DNA of 29,248 nucleotides from Poteriospumella lacustris (taxonomy: Eukaryota; Sar; Chrysophyceae; Chromulinales; Dinobryaceae). The position numbers and the translations under genes were made by a program. The stretch is taken from assembly GCA_008000375.1 (NCBI GenBank), contig SMOI01000001.1:247336-276583 (forward strand), in the 5' to 3' direction. The notes under the pieces were generated by a model. That model searched no databases. It worked only from the letters and a program-made list of their open reading frames with translations, and was not told the DNA's origin. Below, piece after piece: positions 1-12,300 of this stretch; the stretch's first letter is position 1; each line of letters opens with the position of its first letter.

Positions 1-152
1 ACGAAAAAGAAAGCCACCAGTCCTCGCTCTTCCTGTTGTTTGTGTGCGCTGTGGTCTGTTTGCTCAGGTACAGTATGACAGGTGAAGGGGCTGCTGGCCA
101 CCGGCAGCAGAGCAGGCGCAGGTCGATCGGGAAGGGGGAAAGGAGGACGGAA

Positions 153-175
153 GGGTGAAGGGTGAAGGGCGAGGG
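153..175 (+). other. G-quadruplex-type motif (four GGG runs)
   Basis: Four GGG runs at 153-155, 160-162, 167-169 and 173-175 are separated by loops of 4, 4 and 3 nt. This matches the canonical G3-N(1-7) rule for an intramolecular G-quadruplex. The G-rich strand is antisense to the dynein mRNA and lies about 190 nt past the dynein stop. Folding in vivo is unproven. Confidence 0.55.
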
Positions 176-334
176 TAGGACTGCTCAGTAGTTTGAGTTA
201 TAAACGTGTTTTTACAGGGCGTTTTTTCTTTTTTGTATCCTCTTCCAAACGTGTTTTTTGTGGGGTGTTTTCTCAGTGTATATTCTGCAGGGGGAAGCGA
301 GACCCCCCTGCAACGAAACCAAATACGATACCAA

Positions 335-366
335 TCTCTCTCGCTCTGTCTCTGTCTCTCTCTTCC
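335..366. repeat. TC-rich low-complexity tract
   Basis: An almost pure pyrimidine run made of TC and TCTG units, directly abutting the dynein stop codon. On the dynein strand it is a GA-rich start to the 3' UTR. It is likely simple-sequence slippage; no specific function can be assigned. Confidence 0.6.
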
Positions 367-3300
367 TTACGAATCTAATTGGGTCAGCAACGCGACACCA
401 CGTTTGATCCAATGCTTCTGTTTGTGTTCGGCCGCCATGGGGATGCGAATGAACATGACGAAGTTGGTCGAGTGCCCCGTCGTCGACAGGGTACCCTGCC
501 GGAACGACGTCTTGTACACGGGACACAGATACACGTGGTCGGTACCGTTCGTGTAGCCGGTGTATTGCTCCGGAATACCTTCGACCTGGGGTACCTGGGT
601 CCGTAGACGGGGGTACAAATGAATGTACGGCATGCTGATGAAGAGCTCGCGGGGCAACGACTCGGCGATGACGTGCGAGGCGATGTCCCAACGGGCCCCT
701 TCCATGAACAAGCCACGAATAAACGCACCATCGGCGGGTTTGTCGACGAGCGCATGTTCCATTTCGGCGGGGGTCAAGACACGGAAATCAAATTCGGCTT
801 TGTCGATGGGGATCGCGTGTCGACGGGCAAAGTTCTGCAACGTGCCCGTGATGAACGCCTGGGTGAAGAAGAAGCCCGAGATCCAATAGATGTTCGGGGA
901 CGAGCCCGATTCCATCCAATCGCCTAAGAACCGCAAACGATCCAACAGATCCGTCACCCACGAGCCCAACGGTTTCAACGACGGGTACGCGACTTTGGCC
1001 CACAACGAAGGCACCCGGCCCAGGACCATCGCGTTGCCCATGCCTTCCAACTCGGCCGACATCAACACCAACCCTTTGATCGCCTTTTGCACCTCGCGTA
1101 ACGTCGTCGCCACTTCAATCGTCAACCGATTGAAGCGTAGCAACTCTTGGGTCAACACCGTGTTCATCGACTCTTCGTAGCGGACAGGGAACATGATCAA
1201 CGCGCGTTCAATGTCAAACGCGGCAGGCACACGTCCGGAAATGTCGCGCGCCAATTCATCCAAGGTTTCACCCCACGATTTGCCCTCTCCCGACGATTGA
1301 CGCGGTTGCAACGACAACGCCGTCTCCAACAACGCGTTGGTCTCGGAGATGGCACAGGTGATATTGGCATTGTCATGCAACCCGAAGACTTCGGGGCCTT
1401 CGTTGTACGGCAAGGCGCGCACGTATTCACGACACGATTCCAAATCCCCCGGCGGTGGCGCGTAGTAGATGCCCGAGGCGGAGAACTTGTACTCGGGGTC
1501 CAAGATCATCGCGGAATAAAAGTCGTCGAGAATGTTCATGATACAACGACGGTCCTTGTCGTCGGTCACACGGCCACCGTAATTGCATTCGCCGACCAAA
1601 TACGCCAACGCGGCAAAGGGAATCGGATCTTCGGCCCGTAAATCATCCAAGAAAATACGCAATTGGTCCATGGAAATGCGTAAATCCGGGGCAGAGAAGA
1701 CGTATTGAATGTTCCAGCCCAACGGTCCAAACTTGCGTCGTTCCCGTACGGCCGCATGAAAGAAACAGAGACCAAACAACATCCGTTTGAATTCATCCTT
1801 CCGTTGACACGTTTCATACCAAGCCGCATCGACTTGCAACAGCGAGCCTAACAAGTTCGCACGCATTCCCTTGGCCGGTTCATTCGTCATCTTCACACCG
1901 TTTTGTAAGACAAACGCCGGGAAATGCGGCGAGGGTTCCGAGGTCAACCACAAGCGGAAATTGGGGTTGAGATCATTCGCCGTGAATTCTTCACAGATCT
2001 TCTCCAACGTGGGCATCCACGAGATCGACAAGTGGCAGTTCTGTAGACAGACCCACGTGCCCTTGTCCGAGGCATCTTGAATCGCATTCTCTGCGATGGG
2101 ACCTTGTCCCTGACCCAACGAAATCGCCACCAAACGACTCGCCATGCCCATTTCGTCCGCCAGTTTCAACAGCTCCGTCATCGGCGCCGCACCGGGGGTC
2201 AACACGAAGATCAACGGCGTCGAACACTTCGAATCGGCGTAACATTCTTTCATATCAAACGGTGGCGGTTCAATGAAACGGGTACCCATGATCTCCGCCA
2301 CAAACGATTGCACCGCGGGGACGACACAATCCGGACGGAAACAACGCAGAATGCACAACTTCTTGAACGCGTCGTATTTGTCCCCACAAATCTCATTCAC
2401 CAGGTCCAACGGCGCATTCGCATTGAGGACTTCTTCCCATTTGTTGGCTTGAATGTGGATAAACTCCTTGAAGTCGGCAAAGGCGTGCATGCCACACATC
2501 GCCAGAATGTCATTCCACGCGCGATCGGTCAACCATTTGTACGGGTTGGCTTCCAACAGCTCCATCGACGTGGAGCCCTGCAAGAAGAACCGCATTTCCT
2601 GTGGATCCAGCGCATGGTTCGCCAACATGATCTTCGTGGTCAGCAGGAACGAGAACAAGAGTTTGTCCTTCTCAAACAACGAGCGACACACGTTGCGGTA
2701 CAAAATGTACGTGAAACAGTCGTTCAAATTGCGCAGTCGATCTTCCAAATGCTTCGCCTTCTCCGCTTCAAAGATCGCCTTGTCGTACAGGCTGATGAAC
2801 CATTCCAACGAGTATTGATACATCGGATCGACCGACGCCAAATCCGCAATGCAAAAGAACAATTGCGACGCTTGAAACGCCACCGGAATATAACCCTTGC
2901 GCACCTTGGCGATGCGCGCCTGGGTTTGTTCGGCGATTTTCACTTTCTCTTGAATGATGTTCGACGTCTTCTTCGAGTCGGCGAGCGTATCGATGAGCAC
3001 TTCGTCGTCGAGGATGTTGCCCTCGGCGTTCTTCAGCAAAAACAGGATTTTGTCTTCGATTTCTTTCAATTGCCGCTGGTTCTCCGCGTCTTCGACGATG
3101 AGCTGTTGCCGTTGCATTTCCAATTCCTTTTGTTCCAATTCGACTACGCGCCCCAACATCTGGTCTTGCAAGCCATCCGTCGTCGCCATGAAATTGAGCA
3201 AATTCACCTTGACACACAACTCCGGCGGGTAATGCGGGTTGCGCAGCTTCGTCGTGATGTACAACCGGAAGTTCTTGTCGTATTCAATTGTCGAATCACC

Positions 3301-6300
3301 CAACCGAATCGTGGCCACGCCACCGGCGACCACAATTTGTTTCAACAGCAGCGGCTCCAAGATCGGATCCAACGACTCGGGGACGTTCTCCAAGAGCACC
3401 GGGTTGCCAAATTGCACCGCGTTCTCGACGGTGCGGACGAAGTTGCCCTGGTTCTGCTTGACAATCTTCAGGCTCTTGCCGTCTTCCATCTTCTTGACCC
3501 ATTTGTTCGCTTGGCCCTGCGGATCGATCATCAACGGCCAACGATTCGAACGGAACAACATGATGCCGTTCTCGATCGAAAACGAATCGTTCGGCAAGCG
3601 ATTGATCACCCACGAACGAATCTGCACCGCACTGCCCAACGTATCCTGCAACCGAAAGCCATCGGAACACGCGATGCCTTTCAACCGCAACAGCGTCGAC
3701 CACTGGCGAATGGCGTCTTCACGGTAGCTCATGATGAACGCGCCCAAATACGCAATGACGCCCGCCGCGAGGACAATGTCGCCCGTCACGTTGTTGAACT
3801 TCTCCGCCAGCATCTTGCTCGCCTCCGTCCAACGCGTCTTCTCGCCGCCTAAACCTTTGATCAACGCGTCGGCCCGTTTCAACTTCGCTTCGCAGTCTTC
3901 GACTTGGTTCTTCAGGGCGATTTTCTTGTCTTCGGCTTCTTTCAACCCCGCTTCCAACGCCGCCACCTTGTCCATGACTTCTTTCAACGCCGCCATCTTC
4001 TCATTCAATTGGGCTTGCGCTTCTTGCAACGTACGTTCCGCTTGTTCCAACGCGGCTTGTTTCGGGGCGACCACACGCGCAATGGAATCGTATTTCACCA
4101 TGGCATGTACCCATTTCGCCAAACCAGACGCCGCTTCGGATCCTTTCTTCGCGACGACGGACGGTTCAAACTCTGGATCGTCGGTGAAGTCCTTCGCGCG
4201 GTCGATGATGTTGGGGTCCATGTGTTTGAAGTCATACTTCTGCAGGCGCGACAAGAACTTCGAATCGTTCAACAGTTCTTTCGTCGCGGGGCCCCAGTAC
4301 GGATCAATGCGCGGATCGCCGTCTTTCACTTTCTTGTCGGGCTTCACACTCAACATGATACAAATCGAGGCCATCGTCATCTTGATCGCCCGGGAGGGAG
4401 TCTTCATCGCTTTCATTTCGACGATATCGGACGATTTCAAGTTGTCCAAGGCCCGTCGGGAGGCTTCCAACGCGGGCAACGCCGCTGCCAAGTCCGTTTC
4501 ACAAGACTGTTTCAATTCTTGGGCTTCTCGTGCTTGTTTGTCACATTTCTCCGCTTCGGCATTGACGAGCACACTTTGTTCATTGGCCACGATACGATCC
4601 GCCGAGATTTTCACCAACAACGCATCGGTCGCGATCGTGGCTTCTTTGAGCTTCGGTTGCAAGTCTTCGAGGTACACGGACATTTCGTTGACTTGCTTGG
4701 CGGTATCCAACAACTTCGCCAAGCCATTGTCGTACCGGGCCTTCGCATCGAAGACTTCACTGCGCTGCACACTCAACAAGTTCTTGAACGTGTTGATCAG
4801 CTCCAAATACGACGTGGGGGTCACGTAGTAATACCGACCCATCTCCGTGAGATACCGACGGGACAACGTGACGACACGCTGTTGCATGTCGACACAGACG
4901 TCGACCACGCCGCTCTTGATCGATTGATCCAATTCGACGTTCGCCAAAAAGAAATTCGCGACCGATCGCAACGCCTCCTCGGGCCATTCCGTGAACCAAT
5001 CAATCGTACAACAATTGACCAACGACGGGAACATACGCAACCGCGTACGGAAGGACTCCCCAATGGGCGACAAACACAACACCAAGTGCAAGTTCGTACG
5101 GACACGTCCCACGAAGAAGTTATAGACCTCCGCCGGCATACCCGGGTTGACCCCGGCCTCTTGACAAGGTTTCGACAACGATTCCATGACCGCCGCCATT
5201 TCTTCCGCGTTGAACAAGTTCGCCACTTCACCGGTGTTCAAGATACCGTTGATATCCTCCAAGAACGTCTCCTTGACGATCTGCGTGTCATCCATCATGA
5301 ACACCGTGGGCTTGTTCGCGACGCCCGCTTGGTTCATCATCTTCTTGATGTCCTCGCGCCATTCGTTCATGCCATAACTCTTGGTGATTTCAATGGTAAA
5401 CAGCTGGAAATCCGCAATGCTCACCGCCAACGTCGTCAACGACTTACGACCGGAACCACCGACACCCACCAACAGGGCATTGCCATACGGTTGGTTGATG
5501 ATACGCGAGATACGCGCGATGTGTTCAATGGCACTTTGGAACAGCACCAAGTTCATCGGCTTCGTCGTCATTTGATTGTAATCGTCGAGGTAATCGGCCA
5601 TGGTCTTCGGTAAATTGGAACGATCCAACAGCTCGACGTACGGCTTCAACACCGATTTGGGATCCCCGAAATTGCAGAAAATGATGTTCGGATGCTCCCC
5701 GCGAATCTTCAAGAAATCCACCGTGAAGACCTCTTTCACCGTCGTCGCGACCAATTCTTTGAACCACGTACGATCGGCATCATCAATCAACCGATCGTGG
5801 AAGACGCGCATACACTCGTGGGCCCACAGACGAATGAACGAGTCCTTTTCCTTCACATTGTTCGCATCGCTCATCAACATTCCTTGAAAGACCTTCGACA
5901 AATCACGCAAGTTGAACGTGTAATGACTCTTCGCGGGGGTTGGCAACAACGAGGCCGCGATGGTGTTGTAAATGTTCAACGTCGCTTGCACGGCCGCAGC
6001 GGACAATTGCTTCACCGGATTGGCGAAACCTTGGTTCAATCGCCAATCCAAAATGGTACCAAAGACACGCGCCAAGGATTCGTTGCTGAAATTGACGAAA
6101 TTGATCAAATTGAAATGGCGGACGTAGCGTTGCGTGATGCGCGTGCGTCCACCGCCGGGGGGACCCATCGCCGCACAGAATTGAATGTCCACCAACCGAC
6201 GGAACTCGTTCTCTTTGCGGTCATACCAACCGCGGTGATCCATCCATTGACGGAGAATCTCAATCGGAGGCTGTGCCCCGTACTCTTCCTTCGCGGGCAT

Positions 6301-9300
6301 GTTCAAGTCATCGACAAAGACAATCGTCGTCATGCCCAGGGGAGGACCCAGGACACCTTTGCGCCGTTTGTCCAACTTCGAATCAATCAAATCTTGTGTT
6401 TGATTCGCACTGGTTTGGGCCGAGAAGTTCAACGAAATCGAATTGAAATTGGCGGGCATGCCGGAGAGCAGCTTGTTCTTGATCGACACCGATTTGCCGG
6501 TGCCGGTGTCACCCGTGCACATCACGTGGTACCCTTTCTTCAACAACTTCTCCAACAGCCATTCGTTGCGAATCGTGTCGATGGTGGGCACCACAATCGA
6601 GTTGAACGTCGCTTCCTTGGGAATCTTGAACACGGGTTGTCCATCCAGCCAATTGCACCATTTGGCGATCTTCGCATCGAAATGGTAGTCATAGATCAAC
6701 CCCTCTTCGGGATACGCCACTGCGGCCCGACGGGCTTCATCCGGTTTGTATTCCGGATTCTTGATCCGGAAATCACGGAATTCTTCCGACTTGTAGATCT
6801 CCCCCGTCGTCAATTGACGCACGAATTGATCGAATTTCTTGCGCCCATCACCATCGACACACCCACCGACGGTCCATGTCATGGCGAACAAGAAACAACC
6901 TTCGATGGCCTTGGCCATGTCCGAGGCAACGCCGTCGTCGAAATCCAACAAACATTTCAACAGCCGACACAACGAGAAAATCAATTCTTGTGGCGCCATT
7001 TGCGTAGGCTGTTTGCAGAACTTCGTCACGAGGTAGCTCAACACGGGGAAATAGAAGTCGAACAACCCAATCAAAAACTCCACGTGATCTTTCACCGCGG
7101 GGTTGATGGTTTTCAACCAAATATTCCGGACCGCGGCCCATCCAATGTTCCGTGTTTCACAGAAAATCATGCCCACCCGGGACACCGTCGCGGGGGAGGC
7201 TTGTTCCAAATCTTCCGCCTCGAAGAACATCGTCATGGGATCGGACATCTTGATGATCTCACCCGAGTTCAAACAGAGCTTCTTGTTGTCATCCAACACC
7301 GTATTCATGTTCTCAATCCAAACCGCATCGACGGGACCATCAAACATCATCCATTTACGATCGGGGGAGGTGTCCTTGGCACATTTGCGGAACGTCACGG
7401 CCAAAATACCATCGACGAATTCATGCGTATTCTCATCGAACAGACCATACAATTGCTTCGACGTCACGGACTTGGGATTGATCGTATGAATTTGCACCTT
7501 CGTGAACAGGTCGGAACCTTCATGACTAGCCTTGGACATAGCCCGGGCCAAGTGATGCGTAATGGCGGTCTTACCGGAGCAGGTTTGACCAACCACCATG
7601 ACACCGTGACGTACCAACACCATCTCGTACAATTGAATGACCTTGTTGATGTATTCCTTGCGCGTTTCCAAGACATAATTGTTGTCCGGCGCCACTTCCA
7701 CGCCCACTTCCGCCGTCGATTCCAAACAATCAATCAACACCTTGTAATCGGCCTTGGGCAACTCCACCCCGGGGAACAAATCGGACGTGATACCCCGAAA
7801 CAAGGGAATATCTTCTACCAAGAACTTCGCCAAGTTGACGTCGTTGATCGAACGCAGCACAATCTTCGCTTCGTCCCATTCCGGATCATCGCCGAGCTGT
7901 TGACGCAAGTTACCCGCCGCGACCAAAATGGAGTTCACGGCACGCATACCGTAGTCATAGTGCTTTTGCGACGACAACTGCTCCGACGACAACTGCAAGA
8001 CGCGGACAATCTTCTGCGCATTTTCACGGGCAGCTTCGAAACCGAAACTGTACAAACGAATCTCACCGATCATCGCATAATCCGGGACCATCATCGCACA
8101 GGGACGGAACAAGGCTTTCAAATTGTCCGGCAATTCCGCACGACCGGCATAACCCGGATTCATCGTAATGAACACGTTGCAATTGTTGTTGATCTTCATG
8201 TACGTGCCTTCGAAATGGAACATTTCCTTGTTCTCTCGCTTCGCTTGATTGATCACCAAAATCTGTTGGGCAATCACCGACAACACTTCAATGTTGATGC
8301 GGTTGAACTCATCGAAACAACACCAAGAACCACAACCTGCCAAACCCTTGAAGAATTTCGCCATGGCCAAGTAATCCAAACCGTCGGAGCAATTGAAGAC
8401 GACACAATGAATGGCCACCGCTTTGCTCAAATCCTTGACGGTTTCCGTCTTTCCGGTTCCTGCCGGACCTTCGGGAGCACCACCATACAACAAATCCAGC
8501 GCACCAATCATCGTACGATAACAACGATCCGTCAACGCGGTGATGACCAAACGCATCGTGTTACCCAAATACTCGTAGCCATACAAACAACGGGCATTGA
8601 CAATGCGGGCGACCAACGTCTTTTGTCCCTTCTTGACCGCCTGGCCATCTTTCCAGGCATCTTCCCAGTAGTAGCGAAGCTGGGACATCCATTCGAAATC
8701 GGTCACGTCATGGGTTCCCAACTCGACCATTTTGCTCACCACGTCGCGGTTGTGGACATCAATCGTCGTCAAGGCACCCAACGTCTTGCGTTCCAATTTG
8801 CTGAGTTTGCCACGCACCAATTGGACCATGTCCTTCAACTGACCGTCCAACTTGTTGTTGCAGTCAATCAATGCACGACCACCACCTTCACGCAGGGCGG
8901 TCGTCACCTCGGTCGTCCAGTAGACCACGGACACACCCAAAATGACCTGGGCAGGCCAATTCAAAATCCATTGTTTGCGGGAGATCTTGGGATACTCATT
9001 CAACGAGGCCACCGTCAAGGTACGAATGGATTCCCATTGCATCGATTCGATTTCCAAGAGCCATTTCTCGACGTTACCCTTGTTACCTGTACTTTCAGGA
9101 TCAATCATCTTGTCCAACGTAATTTCTTCACCTTCGGCGGAGATGATTTGACTGATCTTGAGGTCCTTTTCGAACTTCACCTTGTTGATACCTTCGAAGC
9201 ATTTGCCCAAATGCGGTTGGACGGCACGAGGTTCTTTCGTTTGGGACAAAATTTCCAACAATTCATCGTTCGACAAGAAGAAGAAACGTGGGAAATACAA

Positions 9301-12300
9301 GCGCTTCATCTCCAAGTAATCGTTCAAGCCCTTGGTGATTTCGTCCAACTTCTCGTTCGCCTTTCGGAATTTCTCTTCCAAACGTTTGTCCGGATCAGCC
9401 ATCGTCATGAAGTTCGGATCTTGGTGCGCTTCAGCCATGGTTTTCTTCCACAGAGCATCCACACCTTGGAAACGACGCGCTTCTGTGGGTAACTGTCGAA
9501 TGATATCTTCCGATCCGAAAATGGGTTCCAAATACATCCATGTTCGCTGACAGGCGACCAAGACATCGAGCATGCCCTGCGCATATTTCAACTTATGTTC
9601 CCAAGTCTTCGTTTCACCTTCGATTGGGCGAATGTAGGGTGAACCACGCATGGTTTGGGTCTTGACAATGTGATCGTCGAGGAGCGTCACAATGTCGTCG
9701 ATGCCACCCACCACGTATGTGCCACTTTCCTTGTAAGGTTTGACTTCGAACTCAATCGACAACCATTCCTTTTGCATCGCCTTCAAGGCATTCTCCAAGT
9801 TGAATTCCTTTTCAGCAGCAATGGTCACCTCTTGAATGCTCTCGATGTGTCCAGCTGCGTCGAGATCCAGCAACATTTGCAAGGTCAGCTCCTCTTCCAA
9901 ATCGATGTTCTTGCCCAACAATTCACTGAGAATCGACCAATGGCGAGGCTTCAACGCCTTGGAAGCCAAGGATTGAATCACTGGCATGTTCTTACGGAAT
10001 TCTGTCGTCTCTTCACGCAGCTTCATCGCACAACCAGCTGGACCGGCGAATTCTTCCTCCAAACTCTTCGCAAGTTTGTACGAGGTCTTCCACCAGTCGG
10101 TGACGGCTTCTTCAATCTTGTTGCCATCCAACAACTTGAAATCACCATTCAGCCAGTCATTCTTAGAGCTGTAGTAATCAGAGACCATGTTCCACAACTT
10201 AAAGAAAGGTGCCAAGGTCTCTTCATATTTGTCCAGAATACCATAGTCCGTTGGCGCAAACCCGAAGACCTTCTCACGCATGTTGAAATCTTCACCTTTG
10301 CGTTTCGCTTCTTGGATACTGTCCATCAACGAGTTAATACGCTCAGCAATCTTTTCACGATTCGAGAAGTCGTCCAGCAAGGTACCACCTTTGACATCCA
10401 CACCAAGTGTCTCCAAGAACTTCTCGAACTGATCCTTCTGCAGCGCCAAACGATCCATCATTCGAATCTTATCGGCTTCCAACGCGATTTCAACTTCTTT
10501 TCCAGAATGCTCAACCTTGGATGGGAACTCCAACGTCGACCATGAGATACCGGAGTCTTCATACGGCAAAATGAAGTTGTACTTCTCCAACAGCTTCAAA
10601 GTCGCACGAATATCGGACACATTCTTCTTCAAATCCGTCACAGTTGCTTTTGAAGTCTCAATGAAATCACGAAGATCCGCCAATTGCTTTTCATTGGCGG
10701 GCTTCTCAGCGATACGGTTCAAAATACCGTTGTATTGGTCAATGACACTCAAGTTCATTTGGCGGCATTCGTTGGCAATGATTTGAGCAAGTCCATCGCG
10801 TAGTTCCCGAGCACGATTGTACAGCGCCGTGTTGATGGCCTCGGTGTACACCTTGACAAGCGTGAAGTTCTCGTTGATGAAGCTCAGATCGACAATGTCT
10901 TCCATCGTCTGGTTCAAAAACGCCAACTTCTTCGCGTAGTCGGGATACGATGGAGGAGGATCCGACGCCATGAACGACTCCAAATACTCGTTGACATCAT
11001 CTTGCAGCAACCACGCGAATTCGTTGTAGATTTTGCATAATTTGGATGGTGCCAACATTGATTTGGTGATGCGCTCCGTAATGTACGCCTTCGCGCGACG
11101 GGTGGTGGCGTCGACATCCGAGTACAGTGGATCACCAGCGCCAATATTGAACAAAATCCGTGGCTCGAGGATCAACAAGCTCATGGTGTCTTTATCGATG
11201 GAGTTGAACGATCGCAAAGCAACGACTGTCTTATCAATCAACTGCAAGAAAGATACTTGAATGTCTTCAAGCGCTGGCTCGAGTACGATACGATCTCCGG
11301 AATAGATCAATTCGACCTGAAACAACGACTTCTTTGGGTTGATCGGAAACATCTGCTCCCATCTTCGAAGGCGAATTTTTGATGGTGGCACTGCTTCTTT
11401 TGATTCTTCATCTGCTTCATCAAGATTCAAGTTATCCTCGTCGACACTTTCGACAGATTCTGACTCCTTCGAAACAGCTGTGACACGATTAACCTCTTCG
11501 ACATCGGTATATTGCGTGACAATTGCTTGCCAAGTGTGCAAGGAGCTCAACAGTATACTGCGCATGAAAGTGCCAAGCTTCAAATCCAAAACTCGGAAGA
11601 GTTTGTGAAGCGATCCATGCATATAGACGCTCAGATTGGATTGAAAGAAATCGAAGACATCTTGGACACAGTCCATAAATTGGTCCATGAATGCGCGGTG
11701 AAAATCACGTTGCAGCAGCTTCACAGTATTTTCCAAGTGCTCCGTTTGTAAATCACGAAACTCCTTCAAGGTGCATGGAAGAGACAAGTTTGCAATTTTG
11801 TCGTCGAAGAAGTTGTAATACTGGAAGACTTGGATCCATTTGTTGTGAATCCACTTGTAGACCTGAAGGACCTCCCGCATTGACGAGTAATGAAGGTTTT
11901 CAATACGCTGAACTCTTTCTCGAAATGGATATTCAGGGCACCAAACTTTGCCATTTCTAGGCACAGGAACTTTTGCGGGTGGGGGAGGAAGTCTGAGCTG
12001 TTGGCATTTCTCCAAAACATCTGGTTTGAAGTACGGTTCCTTGAGCTTCGCGTAAAGAACTGTTCTTTTCATCGTACGTGTGTAAAAGTGAATAATATCA
12101 CCAGTAAGAGATCTCAAGAGCCTTCCCACTCGTGATTCTGGATCTGGGAAAGGAAATGCAATGGGTAAGCCATCAATCACCTTCTCGTGGATGCGTTTAA
12201 TCGCTTGACGATTGATAATTCTGATTTCATTGTTCGGTTGCTGCTCGACAAAAAAGTCCAAACGCATGATTTGCTTTGCCTCATTTCGAGCAAGCTCCGC

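Larger units (their letters stand above)
1..366. other. Noncoding 3' flank of the dynein gene
   Basis: No convincing gene is present. The stretch lies downstream of the dynein stop codon, which is read leftward. It holds a G-rich segment at about 129-178 and a pyrimidine-rich tract at 335-366. On the dynein sense strand that tract is an AG-rich run starting right after the stop, so it is probably part of the 3' UTR. I see no clear AATAAA-type polyadenylation signal. Confidence 0.6.

Noticed and set aside
5692-9492. A 1266-codon open frame on the plus strand opposite the dynein, plus similar frames at 2077-3852, 3904-5613 and 9655-10545
   Set aside because: All are codon-aligned with the dynein and exist because it avoids TTA/CTA/TCA. 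The translations are His/Arg/Gln-rich with no recognisable domain, as expected for antisense of a conserved gene.
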